A stretch of DNA of 64,000 nt from Planoprotostelium fungivorum. Its lineage: Eukaryota > Evosea > Variosea > Cavosteliida > Cavosteliaceae. The translations under genes were made by a program, and so were the position numbers. Of this stretch, positions 34,350 to 47,459 are shown in pieces. The stretch covers positions 124,001 through 188,000 of the forward strand of contig MDYQ01000020.1 of NCBI GenBank assembly GCA_003024175.1, read 5' to 3'. Within the stretch, counting starts at the first letter, position 1. Every line of letters begins with the position of its first letter. The notes beneath the pieces are model-generated. The model did not search any database and had not been told where the DNA came from. It saw only the letters and a list, made by a program, of their open reading frames with translations.

Positions 34350-36900
34350 AGGTCGAGAATCCAAATGATCTCAAGAAACTGGTGACACTCTCTTCCACAA
34401 GAAGATTCCGCCCGACCTTCTTCCATCCAACGAGAGAAGAGATGAAATTCTCTACTCTCATGCAGACAAAGACGACACTTCTGAACCTCCAGAAGGTGAG
34501 AAGGAGATGGAAATGACATCTTCACGAGAGGAGATGACTGAGAGCCGCAGATGTAGAGGTGATGAAAGATCTGTACCACTCATCGGTGGGAAGATAAGTC
34601 ACGATCGAACAGGCAGTTGAAGAGAGGGGAGTGAAGATGGTTCGATTGAACATGTCCTTCATCACCAAAACTAAGCTCTGATGGGCCGGGTCACTCTTTC
34701 ATGGCATCACGAGGAACGTCGAGTGTCTCGTCTCCTCAGTCCTCCACCGTGGCTGTCAGAGAGGGACACTGCCTGCTGCCGGACGAGCTCCATCTGGCTC
34801 CAACAGCGCTTTGAACCTTACATCACCCAGACCCATCGCACCTATCCAACAATACGGATCGATCGATCGAGACGAAGAAGGCGGCACAGATCGTGGGATA
34901 CATGTGATCGCAGGCTGAGAGCTTTATCTCGACGTGAGGAGCACAGTGGCATCAATAGTATCATCACCGATTCTATATCAGGTCTGTGGGCTACCTGGTC
35001 AAACAGAGACGAAACAGAAGACAGCTGGATGTCAGGCACGAGGAGAGAAAGAAGGACAGCAGCCGAGATGCACGACAAGAGGCAAGCAAGAGACGAGCAC
35101 ACAAGACGTGAAAAAGGAAGCAGAGAAGGATGATCCACAGAAGACAAAGAAGGCAACGGAGACATTGGAGGTGAATGAAATGGAAAAGAATGGATCTGAC
35201 CCTATCAGACTTATTGCAAACTTGTGCTTGGACGCGATACAAGTCATTCACTCGCCTGTCTCACGACCATATCGATCAGCGGTGAAGGACATCTGTTATG
35301 TGAACAGCAAAAAGAAGCCGATCGACATTACAAGAAGATTTCACCCGATCCTCCTCCGTTCAATCAGAGAGAAGAGGATCAACTGACCTCTCATTCAGAG
35401 GAAGACGACACTCTCGAACATCCAGAAGGTGAGATGGAAATGACATCTTTGGAAGAGGAGACGACTGAGAGACACGAGGAGGACATGTGAAACCAACTTC
35501 TCTCTGGCACTGTTGCCTCTGCGATCGTGACCAATTCTCCCACACCAGTGGGTCCAGCAGAAGATCGACCGGATCTTTCCTTGATGCTGATGGGCCGAGT
35601 CATCCTCTGATGGGATCAAGAAGCAAACAGTGAGAGGTCTTCAAGAGCAGCCTATCACAGTGGTCGTCAGAGAGGAACAGTGGCTGCTGCCGGACGAGCT
35701 CAATGTGGTCCCAATAGCCTTCTGCAGTGGATCGAGAGGACTCTGGAGACCGTAGTATTGACCCTGCACGACTCCAGCTCGAACGAAAAGCAGACACAAC
35801 ACTTTCTGATGCACAGTGACTTTCAACCCTTCGCCACACAGAACCCTCACAGTAGATCCTTCCGTGGTAAGCGAGAAGAGTTGTCGGGCAATCTCCTCAA
35901 TCGCATCTGAGTCATCACCTTTGAGAAGGTCTCTCAAGCAGAGTGGAGGGAGACCGTCGTGGACACCTTCAAACCAGAGAACACCTCACACAAGCAAGCG
36001 GAGGTCACGGCCATCACCATGACAGGACTCACAGCTGAGAACGCGGTGAGAGCTCCTCATAGCGGTGGAATGACTGAACCATCTCTTAAGAGCACGATTC
36101 TGTGTGGGTCCTGACTGAGAAGGGAGACATCATCTCACTTGGTCACAACTCAGAATCAGATCGCTGTCATCCCACCACAGAGCGAGGTATAGCGATTCTG
36201 ACACCCATCGTGCCTCAGCTGGAAGAGACAGATACGAGAGGATGTTGACTGAATGAGTTCAGACATCAGACCATAGAAAGGTTCTCCTACACCTCCCACA
36301 CGAGAGAGGCCATCCCTTGCATTGTTTGGCTGCCGTGGGAAAGACGTCTCTCAATCTCTTTCCTGGCTGGCCTTCACAAGACAAATTTGTGCCGAGGGAA
36401 CAACACAGACAACACCTCTACACAGGATGATCTGGATTCTACCTTCCCACGCGAGTCAGTTTGAATTCTAAGAGGGAGCATTACTGCAGGCCATGCTCTT
36501 GATTCCCCGCCTACAGCAACATCACCGTAGACATCCATGTCGATTTCAAATTCTTTGCCACGCAGAACGGATCCGGCTTCACGATAAGAATTACGGCCTC
36601 CTGCAGAGAGCGTGGGCGTTCTCAACATCTTTCAATCATCCAACTCATCATAAAATGCATAAACCTTCATCGCTCGTATATATCAGAGAAGGAACGAGAG
36701 GTATGTGTGATGATGACACGATGATCGTGCTCTCATCAAGGTCCAGATTCGGTCAGTTCTTGGATATGTGTCCAGTGAAGCCAGGCGATAATCAGACAAT
36801 CAAGATTGGGAGTACTCTCGCGGCGAAGCACACCCAGTTCATCATGATTGATATGTCGAAGCCGTCAAACATCGACCAGAGGTGAACGCCACACGTTCTT
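34350..36900 (+). pseudogene. Decayed tandem gene units (two to three copies)
   Basis: Two segments about 950 bp apart repeat the same order: a stretch encoding Glu/Asp-rich sequence with 'EPPEGEKEMEMTS' at about 34470 versus 'EHPEGEMEMTS' at about 35415, then a stretch with 'LPDEL' at about 34780 versus 35690. A third, weaker echo appears as 'FQPFATQN' at about 35820 versus 'FKFFATQN' at about 36550. Frames are broken and no complete protein is readable. Around 35980-36210 a splice-linked pair (AEVTAITMTGL, then DSVWVLTEKGDIISLGHN) resembles an RCC1-like blade. A 150-codon frame at 34934-35386, charged and Lys-rich, spans the first junction and may be a surviving fragment. The parent gene is not in the window. 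Confidence 0.55.
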
Positions 36901-37102
36901 CTCTCTTTGACTTTATTGCAGAATGCCGTAAACGAGACTTACTTTTTGACACTACGTCCAAAGCAAGTCCGAATGGCTGGACCCGTGACATGAGGTCTTC
37001 GAGACGATGAATTCTGACGATTGAATGTCACTCCAATGTCAAACAAAGTTCATTGCAATCAGGTCAGGATACGTGGTCATTCGAGTGGATTGTTAAACAA
37101 TA

Positions 37103-37172
37103 AATTTTTCATGATGTTCCCCGTCATCATCTTGTCTAATTTTTCATGATGTTCCCCGTCATCATCTTGTCT
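37103..37172. repeat. 35-bp tandem duplication, two exact copies
   Basis: Unit of 35 bases starting aatttttcatgatgttcccc, present twice in a row (37103-37137 and 37138-37172) without mismatch. A recent slippage or duplication in non-coding sequence. Confidence 0.95.
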
Positions 37173-37994
37173 AATTATCTCCGCCTCAATTACGACTCTG
37201 TTCAACTGAACACATTCTACAAGTCGTCTCGTTCCATCCTTCTTGTGGTTTTGTAGCGAACAGATCGATTGCTCCCTTGGTCTTGTCTCTCCATAATCTT
37301 CCAAGGTAAGCGTAGGCCTCGAGCTGGTTATTTGGCCTGCCGCCGGAAGTGCAAGGAGTACTGCAGAAAGATGGGACGTGGAAGAACATTTGGGATAAGG
37401 CCACAGTTCAACGACAGATTCAATTTATTGACGCTCGCGCAGTTGAAGGAGTACCTCCAAAGGATGTGGATGTAACGTACCGCAACGCATCTACAATGGG
37501 TACTAAATAGGGTGGCAGACAGAACACAGGTAGTCTTTCAAGAACTCGCTCTTTCCAGTCCGTTAGATCAGGTCTCATACATACAAATAATATACCGGAC
37601 GCTCTTCCATCTGTTGTTGTTCGTTCGATAAATTCCGAAACGTGTTACCTCGCAGAGAAAGGGCAAAGATCACAACAAAACAAAACAAACATCTCTCGAT
37701 GGATCCAACCAAGTATCACAAGAATCGGAAGATGAGAGTGGATAGAAGATACAAATCATCGATGCCTCCCGCTTCCTTTACCTTCTTCTCTTCTTCACGC
37801 TTGTGATGCGCCTCTGGTGATCGAAGAAGGCTGTTGCAGTGTCTTGTGACTATAGCTTTTTCTCAAGTATGATGGTGAGGTCAAACGGATGGAAGCTCTT
37901 CTCTTTCTTCATCTCACGTCCTCTATTAAGGTTGGTCATTATTGTACCACTGTTATAAACAAGACAACTACCAAGCATGATGTATATGACTTAT
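37173..37994. other. Region between pseudogene units and ABC transporter
   Basis: About 820 bp. A minus-strand frame at about 37077-37404 (LEAYAYLGRLWRDKTKGAIDL) looks faintly protein-like but has no family match and reads through the 35-bp tandem duplication. The rest (37500-37990) shows no coding support and should contain the 3' UTR of the ABC gene. Confidence 0.35.
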
Positions 37995-40900
37995 TTATCT
38001 GGATTGTTTCTTGAATAGCCACACGAAGAAAGCTGCTGCGAAGACATTGAATGTCCAATAGCACCACAGAAGCCCAAAGTTTCTCCATCTGTGATCGAGG
38101 GACCACCCCAGACTCTCGTAATACTCTTGACCTGAGCTGTACTGACAGTACGAGCAATTCGTTGTAGACTCTGGGTCGGTCACATAACCAGTGCTTCGTG
38201 CCAAGAAAGCAGCCGAATAACTTCCACAAGTTTCTCCAGCAGGCACGTTGTACGTGAGCAGGTCTCTTTCATTACACGTGACTTGTACGGGATGCAGAAC
38301 GGTGGTCAAAACACCTTCGAGGAAGTAGTGGAAGGGATCAACAGGATACATCCTGAGAAGGTGAGGACAGATCGAGACGAATGACATTCACCATGATCTC
38401 CAGAAGTAAGGGAGGGAGTAGGGAGGAGCAAGGACGCCAGAGAAGAGGAAGAGGAAGGTGTTGAAGATGGGTAAGATCAACTGGAGGGGATGAACCACGA
38501 AGACAGAACCGATAGACTCACCATGGCCACCACGATGTTTGGTGACATTGAAGCAATCATCTGCCCAAAAGCTGACAAGAATGAGATCTTTAAATAACGA
38601 AGGACATACCTACTACCATATACATGAAGACCACAAAAGCAATCCAGAAATAGAAACCGTTGTAAGCTGTAGAGTCCAAGCCCACAGACCAATAACAGCA
38701 GACGACGCACAGACTGGCCGCCACGGTCAAGTATGGGATCTCCACCGCAACCATGGCTGTGGAGAAGGGAAACCAAGAGTAGAACTTGGAAGAATAGTCC
38801 CGCTTGAAGAGATCCCTTAACATCATGAATTGAGGCTGAGCGGCGATGATCAGCATGATCCCCAATATCAAGATGAGAAAGATGGCAAGAACTCGCTGCT
38901 GAAGATCTGAAGTTGAATTTTCGAGGTCCCAGAAGGAAAACCCTGTCTGTTGTCAGATGGGGCAAGAGATGAGAGGTGACACACCAATGAGTAATCCCAC
39001 GATGAGAGCCAAACCAACACGTGAGACGTTGTAGTCTGGTGATCTCCAGAAGACCACGTTCAATCTTCGATACACCTCCACAAACTGATACCACGTCGTG
39101 GTTGCAAACTCTTTCGCCTCTTTTCCGTTGTCTGGCTTCTGAAGTGAGGATAACCTGTCCAGCTCCCCTCTTATCTCTTGCAATTGTTGTGATCCCTTCC
39201 ATACAGCGGGCCAGTTCTCTTCCTCATCACTGGTGACCTCGAGTATGTATTCAGCCGGGTTCTCTCCTTCCAAACATTTCCTGGAGCCGTTCTTCTCAAA
39301 GTATTCTGTCAGGGTGCTCGACTTTCGACCGATGTCACCAAAGAAGACGGTCTGGCCACCCTTAGCAAGGAGGAGGAGGCGATCGAAATATTCAAAGAGA
39401 ACAGAGGAGGGCTGGTGGATGGTGCACACGAGGGGCATGCCTGCGTCTGCCAACTTTCGGCAGAACTTGACGATGTTGTAGGAGGACTGTGCGTCGAGGC
39501 CAGATGTGGGCTCGTCCTGAATGGAGATCAATTCTTGAAATGTTGTTTTTCATAAAGACGAATGATCACCAGGAAGAGGATGTGAGGCCTTGCAACCAGT
39601 TCCATGCCGATGGTCAATCGTTTTCTCTCCTCTACGGATATGCCTAAAACCACCATTCAGCAAAACATCTTCTGAAAGCGTTCAGATTCACCTATTCCCG
39701 ATTCTAAGGAGCCGACGAGACAATCACCAAGAGAAGTCATCTCCATCATCTCCAACACCTGTACATGGTCATCACTTATCACGACATCACCCTCACCTTC
39801 TCTACGTACTCATACTTGGCTTCGATTGAGATGTCCGACTCCTGTCTCAATTTTGCGGAGAATTGGAGGGCTTCTCTGACCGTGACAAACCCATTGTGTA
39901 CGTCCATCTGCTCCACGTAACCCGTGATCCTCTCAAAGTCTCTCTTCAGAGCTTTTCCATCGAGCAACATTGTTCCCTCCACTGTTCCCTCAGTCTTCCT
40001 CTGTGCCAAGACATCGAGTAAGGTCGTCTTACCGGCACCTACCCTCGTCAGCTCCATCGATCATTCATCTCACCTGAAGATCCTATCAGAGCTGTCATCT
40101 GTCCAGGCTTGATCCATCCACTGACGTCGTCTAACAAGAGTCTCTTCCCTCCCTTCACGGGCACTGTGTAACGGATATCCTTCCACATGAAGATGGAGCC
40201 AGACATTGTCATCACCCTTTCCAGTTCACCGCCATCTGAAGTGACGTCCTTTCGGTCTCCCTCTACAATCTCGTTCACTTTGGGTGCCTTACCCCCCTTG
40301 AACACTTTTTTTGTGAAGCCTCCAGAGGACCAGTTGAGGTATTCCACCGCCAGACAATTGACGGCCACGAAGAGGATCCAGAGGAAGCAAACGGCGGCAA
40401 TATTGATGGACATCTGGCCCGTGTTGAAACCCAGGGCCGTATTCACGTAGGTCTCGCCGGTGGTCGTGACTTGACCGGGAATTGCACCGGCCAAGGCACA
40501 GACACGGTAAGCTGGGTTCGTGTACTCTGGTCCGTTGGGTACGTGTCCTGAGGTGGAACAATCGAAGGTGAGGCCGTTCATCTCGTTGAGGAGCAACCCC
40601 TTGAAGGCGTACCCGAAGGGGTTGATCCAATGGATCCAGATCAACCACGGTTTCATCTGCGGGGGTCAGAGGAATATCTCTCTGTGCCTCACCTGATTGT
40701 ACGGGATGAAATAACCACAGTAGGTGAATAGAACGATGATTGAAACACCCATGGCCTATCAGATCAGGTTTCGATGATGGATGGTGTAAAAACGCACCTG
40801 CTGAGACAGATCGAAGGAAGGACTGAGATTACCCAGAGCTCGAAAGAAAGCGGTGAGACACATGATGGTGATGAATAGGGTGAAGAAGTAGACGAAAAAC

Positions 40901-43192
40901 TTCCCCGCCTCCGCTTGTAGACCGTACATCCAATAGGAAATGACCGAGAACAAGAGGGCTTGTACCAGAACGATGGGAACATCAACGATCACCTGATCGA
41001 GGTGAGACTCAAGCAGAAGAGGATCCTCACCTGAGCGATGTGGAAGGCGGCAGGGTGGTACATGGCGTAGGTTTTCTGCTTCTGTAAGACGGGTCTCCCA
41101 AAGAATGTATTGGGGATTTCAGCTGTAGCAACGAAACTGTTCTGCATGATAGCAGAGAATATGGCTCCACCTGTCTATCGTCAGAGACTTCGAGACATCA
41201 TCAAGGCAGATAACTCTCACCCCGAGTGAAAGCGCCGGTGCTGTTGGTGGGCATGTTGAGAAATACGGAACCATAGATGAGAGCTTGGATGATCACTGAA
41301 ACGTACCGAACAACCAAGGACAACTTGAAGCCCCACACCAGCTGTGCTTGTCTTCTCACCAGCCCTGCAGCTTGGGAAAAGATGGAAACGTTGTAGAGAG
41401 ACCCTTTCCTTGCACTCTTTCCCTTCATCTCCTTCACCTCTTGGATGAACTCTTCGGCGGGTTGATCTCGCTCGATTTGATCGGCCGCTTGTTCGAGTGC
41501 CTATTGTCACAATGAGAATCGATCTTTCATGTCACAGCGCAACAATGATGATTCACTTGATCAGCCCTCTTCTTTGCCTCGGATGCCATCCATCTGTCTT
41601 CCAATGATACGAAATCAAGAGGTGCTGTGTCTTCGTACCCTTTTTTGATCTTCCTCTCTTGTGGGTTTGTCACTCCAGTGACGAAATCAGGCGTGGACTT
41701 GCGGGGTTCACACTCGAAGCCTGCATCGTTCAACATGTGTCACTCATGACACCTTACCTAGATCGATGAAATACTGCTTCGCTTCTGAAGTGGGACCGAA
41801 ATAGATACATCTCCCCTTTTCCAACACCAACACACGATCAAAGAGCTGATAGATGGATTCTGATGCTTGGTAGAATGTTGCAATGGTGGTTTTGTGCAGC
41901 ACATCGCTCATGATACCTGCCCGTGTCAGACGACATACATCAACATTTGTACTCACGCAACGATTTAGCGTAGCTGAGAGCATAAGCAGAGTCCAAACCA
42001 CGTGTGGAGCAGTCCCAACAGTTGATGGGTGAGGTGGATACCATTGCTTCAGAGATGGTCATTCTCTTCCTTTCGCCACCAGACAGCCCCCTGATCCATT
42101 GGTCTCCCACCATCTACAATTCCCATCAATCAAGATCGATTCACAGAATCGTTCACCGTGTCGCACTGCTTCGTGAGGCCGAACATTTTCGTGAGGAGAC
42201 CAGAGACACTCTGACGAAACGTCTTCTTTCTGTCGAAGCTTCCGAGCTGGCCGGGTGTCTTCATCCTCAATGCAAAATCCAGAGTCTGTTTCACAGTGAG
42301 GGTGGGATAATGGGCATCTTCCTCTGGTGCGTATATGGCTTCACCCAGATATCTTCTGAAATCTTTCGCCGGAATTCCTGTGATACTTCACTCTATCATT
42401 CATCGAACATTCATTACCTCCGTAGGACACGTCACCGTCAACTCGAACAAAGTTGTCCCTCTGGTTAGCAATGACACGAAGGAAGCTGGAACATCCTGAT
42501 CCAGGTCTACCCAAAACAAGGAGCATCTCTCCCTCTTGACAGAAAGCAGAAACATCTTTCAATATGTTGAAATCAAGATCCTCTTTCTTTTTGGAAAACC
42601 TGATGGAAATATGAGTACAATCAACAAAAGTTCATACCAAGAGGGAATCCACAGTAGTTTGAACAATGCCGTGAACGAAGACATGTTGTCAGGAATGACA
42701 GTACCTATCGTCGAGTTATACGCCGAGGGATGACGTCGGCTCACCTGCAGCTCCCCTTCCAACGACGGTCAAGTTCTTTGCTATCACTGACATCTGTTTG
42801 GATGTGAGACGAAGAGATGAGCCGAGAAGCCAACCTTCTTGGTGTGACCTCCTTGGGCTAATCTGTTCCGTACAGAGTCCTCGAACCATCTCTTGACCTG
42901 ATGTTGTCAACCATGATCGACGTGCATAGCTCACATTGAGACCCTCGGGAAGGGTTGCCTTCTCGAGATCGGAATTTCGTGACAAGTCTTCCAGCTCGAT
43001 GTCTTTAACACTCTCGACCAAGCTTGCTGCTACGTCTTCAAATGTTCTGACACTTTCCTTTACGTTGATGTCCTGCAGTATGTCAGCTGATGCACCGATG
43101 AAGAGTGTACGAACATCCGTGGGTCTGTGTGTCGTCTCGTCAGAAGTCTCCGGTAGAGCTAAGATGTTGATGGTTAGCTTGTCTGCGTTCAT
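37995..43192 (-). CDS. Full-size ABCG/PDR-type ABC transporter
   Basis: Plasma-membrane efflux pump of the pleiotropic drug resistance type, reverse layout (NBD-TMD) x2, with about 15 short introns. NBD1: Walker [10 protein letters not shown], signature [10 protein letters not shown], degenerate Walker B ending [10 protein letters not shown], and Tyr-Gln in place of the H-loop His region (FYQASESIY), all standard for PDR NBD1. First TMD about 41400-40650 ([37 protein letters not shown]). NBD2: Walker [13 protein letters not shown], signature [12 protein letters not shown] (PDR-type), Walker [16 protein letters not shown] and H-loop CTIHQPS. Second TMD about 39000-38400, a cysteine-containing last extracellular loop ([20 protein letters not shown]) and a final helix ending FKKQSR. 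The N-terminal leader of about 140 residues is acidic and typical. NBD1 cannot hydrolyse well and NBD2 carries the activity in this family (known). Confidence 0.93.
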
Positions 43193-44034
43193 CTTCGCTG
43201 TTTATGAATTGAAGTCACGAAGCATTCATTCATTCAGATTGACAGGCCCGACCTAGGTTTCTTCGGTACCCGAAGTCCCGATCGATCTACGAATGGCTAA
43301 AAAGATTCAAAAATCGCGATCATGCATCACAGAGATTACGACCGAAGTCAACTCACATCATACTGGAATGGAAGAAGTTTGATTGTGGATTTTCAGGATT
43401 AACGTGACGTTATCAGAGTTCTTTGGGTCGAATGTTGCTTCTGGAAATTGCACCACATTTCATCACCTTTAATTATGAGATCGACCAATCATTGATCGAA
43501 CATCTGTTCGTTTCTCTTACCAAATTGAGTCTCCGTTGCTCTCTCCGAAGACTTCTCAATCTCCTTCTGAAACTTTCAAACTCTGTCGTTCTCTGATGTG
43601 AGGAGAAAGCATCTCAAAGAATCTATCGTGGTTTGAGAACATGCAGTGGGATCTTTGTGATCGATTAAAACTTACATGGAGCCCATCCGGCCTGAACCAT
43701 AGATCATCTTTTACCACGCTACAGGTGAATATTTTCTCTTACTTCTCTCTGACATCGAGCAGGAGAGCTGAGGAATGAGTGCGGACCTCGTGCAGAGTGA
43801 GTCGCTCATCATCAAATCTGGTCTGATGACCTTGTGCTACAACTAGCACTTCCCTAACCGGGGATTGGTGCCGTTCTTCTTTTCGATCGCACCCGTTATC
43901 ACAGAGTTCATACCATAGATCCGAATCATGTTGTGATTCTTTCAATGGAATTCGACGATCAAGATTTGTTGCTTTCATCACCTCTACTCGGAAAAAGTTG
44001 AAGCATGTTTGATTTTTTTATCTTCGAGAGTCAA
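43193..44034. other. Intergenic region upstream of ABC transporter
   Basis: About 840 bp with the ABC promoter and the 3' side of the PAS gene. A minus-strand frame at 43739-43981 of 80 codons (charged, RRIPLKESQHD) has no family features and is not joined to either neighbour by an obvious splice. Confidence 0.35.
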
Positions 44035-44989
44035 TCAGGCTGAGACATGTACGGGCTTCCCTTGACCGTCGTACGCTGCAATCAACTGTGGCTGCAGTGG
44101 TGAAGTATGGTCATGATGAAAGATGCCATGAGCCACAAAGTAGTTGATCAATCCAAAGACATCCCTCTTCACTGTGACGTGCATCGCCATGCGAGCGACT
44201 TTCCCATCCACGCAGGACACTTCGTAATTCATCTGTAAACATTTCAGAGTAAACTCTGGATGACACGGCGAGCATCATTCACTCACGATGGAAAACTTTT
44301 CAATCTGTCTCGTTGTAATGAGCGTAGGAATGAATTTGATCACATCGACAAGTGCTTGTTTTGGGGACATTTCAAAGATGGTCAGATGGTCACCGGGATC
44401 TCCTTGAGGAAACCCTGCAAGTTTCATTGTTGAAAGATACCAATAGATCACCTGTTGCTTCCGCATAAGCCTGATTGATATAAAGAATAACATCTACACG
44501 CTTAAGATCAGTGTTGATACGATCACACTCACGCCTTCTCCAAATGATGGTAGGTATCTATTTCTTGGTTATTCCACGTACATTTCATGTGATCTCACCT
44601 GTATATCATCTGCGGACTTGATGCTCTCATTTAAGCCGTTTCGATACTCATCCCACAGCTGTTTCTTCTGCTTGGAGGTGCAGAAATCTCTGAGCTGTGT
44701 GACGGTTTTGTTGTATTCTCTCCACACCGGTTCACACGTAAGGCCCCTGTACTTTTTCAGGTGGTCAGGATTAGGTTCCTCACACTCCATGTGTGACCTT
44801 GTTGAATTCTTCTCTTTCAATACTAGCGAGTGAAGGGGGATCAGGTACTATGGATGGGTCCAGACTACCTGGTGGAGATGAAAGCGGCTCTGAAGAATTC
44901 GTCCCTCGATTGGAAGAGGAAAAGAAAGCATCTGTTGCCGGTAATAAAACGGACCTGAAATCCCAGTCGAGAAATAACTCGTCCATCAC
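44035..44989 (-). CDS. PAS-domain protein, AcuK/ERT1-like
   Basis: Starts MMDELFLDWDF with a Ser-rich acidic leader. A 43-bp intron (about 44827-44869) restores frame into a charged helical segment (EYNKTVTQLRDFC, KKQLWDEYRNGLNESI). Two more short introns then assemble a PAS domain: IQIPTIIWRR, HVILYINQAYAEAT|GFPQGD, then VDVIKFIPTL, and finally VARMAMHVTVKRDVFGLINYFVAHGIF. 'PTxxWRR...xxYxNxAxxxxTG' plus a closing 'xxxxxKRDxFxxxxxxVxxF' is the pattern of the PAS-like domain in fungal AcuK/ERT1 regulators and related amoeba proteins. Those fungal proteins carry a Zn2Cys6 DNA-binding domain; none is visible here. Role as a transcriptional or metabolic sensor is inference. Final residues HVSA precede the stop. 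Confidence 0.62.
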
Positions 44990-45387
44990 TTGATCAGACT
45001 GATGATTGTTGGATTCTCGCTGCGATGGGTTGTCATATCTGACACAAATCAGCTGTCTAATCTCAGGGATTCCAACCTTTTTGGTCTTACCGATGGCTCT
45101 TCACAAGGTATTTTTCTTCTGACGCAACGTGAACAAGGTCGTGCTGTGATGATTTTAGTCGAGATCTTGCAAAAAGCTCTTCACATTTATCGCAGCTGGT
45201 GTGAACTTTACGGCAGGCGGCACCTTTATGTGTTAGCATCAGGAACATGAAGTGACCCACAAGCAATCTGGCTATGTCGCCGAAGCGTATCTTTAGATAC
45301 GCTTTGAACGTCATACCCCTTCTTGGAAACACTCATGCCCTCGTTTGATTGGTGTATTCTTCGAGGGCCTGATGTGAAATAGAACGG
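44990..45387. other. Intergenic region with an 81-codon frame
   Basis: About 400 bp between two minus-strand genes. A minus-strand frame at 45087-45332 (starts MFPRRGMTF; Cys and His in CDKCEELF) is open but unsupported. Promoter of the PAS gene is expected here. Confidence 0.3.
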
Positions 45388-47233
45388 TTAAATTCCGCAT
45401 CTACAACAGGGTCGAATGACACAAGGATCGGAGTCTGTGATCTTCACCAGTTGGTGGACCTGAGCAGTCCATGAGAAACCGGTATTTCGTGGGGAAGTAT
45501 TCACTGATCTCCCAGGAGCATTCATCGTTAGGTGATGATCACCTTCTCTGTTATCGTGCATGTCTGCACACAGCACATCTTCATTCTCTTCTCGATGAGA
45601 ATCGCTACAGATAAGAGTCGATCTGTGAAAGCAGGCCATGGGAGGAGATCGATGTAGGATGATGAGGACCATCTGAAGGTGCGTGGGTCTAAGGTTGGGT
45701 GGAAGATTATCCAAGAGATTGGGTGGAATGTTGATCTCGACCGAGCAGAATGGTGATTGACTATCGTTGAGGATGTGTTCCTTGGCAAATCCGTTGTGGA
45801 GGATGTTGAGCATCTCTCCGTTATAGAACATGGCTCGGATGAGGTTGACCTTCTCCAGGATAATGTTGTTTTCGTCTGGAAAACTCCATGTGGCGGCCTC
45901 CTGTGGTGGCTCTGTGACACAGTGAACTCTTCTGACCACCATGTCTCCCGCAGCTGATGATTGTATTTGGTTCTGTTGATTTGCAGCTGAGGAACCATGT
46001 ATTTATTCAGTGATTCTCTCATTTCGCTGCATCTCTTCTCTGCTTCAGCGAGTTTCTGTTCGAGTTCCATGATGCGGTCGCTAGAACTGACATTGTTGTT
46101 CGTGATGGGTGTGTGCCGACCTTTGAAAGATCTCGAAGGGAAGGTTTGGAGTGAACAACTGTTCGGCCCACCTCCTCACAGCTCTGAGAAAGCATCCGCG
46201 TCCCTCTTTTGTTGATCTAGTGTAATCTGGAAGAAGAGAGGATGGTAGAGAAATCGATGGTAGGCATCGATGGTTTGGATCTTCTGTCCAAGGGTGCCTT
46301 TGATCGTCTGCGCTCAAACTCATGTGCGTGACCTACAAGGCCTCCTGTCGTGCATCCTCACCGTGTTCACCGTCTTCAGCCGAATTTTCGGTCAGGACAG
46401 CCTCACGTTGAATGATGTTCTTCTGATCTTCCCTCTCTGGGAACAAGACAGATTGATAGTTCCACGTGGGTGAGATCGGTGGCCGAGCGGTCCGAGATTG
46501 AAGACGGTTCAGAATACAAGCTGTTTGTTTATCTGTTTGTTGATGGATCTCCTCTTCTAAGCGTTTTAAATGTATACTGGATCGAATCGTTTTGAATAGA
46601 ATCCTGAAGGTCAAGTCTCAGTGAGTATCGTCGATTATGATGCGAATTACCTATCAAGATGATCGTCTCTTCAGCTGGAGATGTCCGTCTCCGTGCTATT
46701 TGTTTTGTGTTCGTTTGTGGACTGAAATCCATTTTTCTTTATGTCGAGGGGCTCAGGCTGGAAGAGATTGTTGAGCCTCTCAGTGACAGACTTCTTGGAG
46801 TGGTTGAAATCTTCCATCAGAAGTTTGATCAGATTATGGACCGCTTGAAAGCATCGTTCGGCAGGTTTCTCCTGCTCCTAGGGTTGCTCCTCGTGCTGAG
46901 CCTTAGAGTGAGCTCGTCAAGCGTGGGCTCCAGTGTGTAATGAACGACGGGGGATTCCTCTGTGAGGTGTGAGGAGGGACAGTGAATGACACCTGAATCA
47001 GAGTTACAGGTGAAAGAGGTCAAGGTCATTGGATCACCTATTCGAATGGGGGAGAGTCGATGTGCCAGATTTGGGGGCTCATTCAGTACGTCCAGCTCGT
47101 AGTTCATCTCGAAGGTCTCTTCATCTGTGGCTACTGGTCTAAAGACAACATCATCCGACGAGTTATCCAATGAACAGAACGGGCGGAGAAGATGTAAGAT
47201 GAGATGCTTTCTTCCATCTGTTCGACCTCTCAC
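45388..47233 (-). CDS. Coiled-coil protein, exon structure uncertain
   Basis: Several minus-strand exons look like one gene, but not every border is resolved. Pieces from 5' to 3': an acidic stretch (DDVVFRPVATDEETFEMNYEL); a helical segment readable after a proposed intron (CFQAVHNLIKLLMEDFNHSK); LKRLEEEIHQQTDKQ; a classic heptad coil at about 46070-45985 (MELEQKLAEAEKRCSEMRESL); and a terminal folded-looking part (ILEKVNLIRAMFYNGEMLNIL, SVEINIPPNLLDNLPPNL). It ends CCRCGI. No basic region is clear in front of the coil, so I do not call bZIP. It lies just upstream of the PAS gene on the same strand. Function unknown. Confidence 0.45.
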
Positions 47234-47459
47234 CTGTCTTCTGATAGCTCTTGAGATGAAGAAGATGGAGGGAAGAGAGAAGAGACACAGTATATATACT
47301 TTGATGTAGATGGAGATGGAAAGAGAACGTGATGGAATGATAGAAAATGTCGATATCGAATGGACAGAGACATACGATGCTGTTTATTGTGTCTCTCACT
47401 TTTCACGAGAGACATTCATCACAGTGGACTCACCTTCTGTCTACGACATGATGGTTGTA

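Noticed and set aside
38477-39202. Minus-strand 241-codon frame
   Set aside because: Out-of-frame shadow that crosses two introns of the ABC transporter.
46468-46505. tRNA-Ser/Leu-like 5' segment (ggtggccgagcggtc)
   Set aside because: Only the D-arm region matches. No anticodon arm, T arm or acceptor partner follows, and it lies inside a coding exon.
46829-47233. bZIP transcription factor call for the coiled-coil gene
   Set aside because: The heptad coil near 46.0 kb has no clear basic region before it, so bZIP is not supported.
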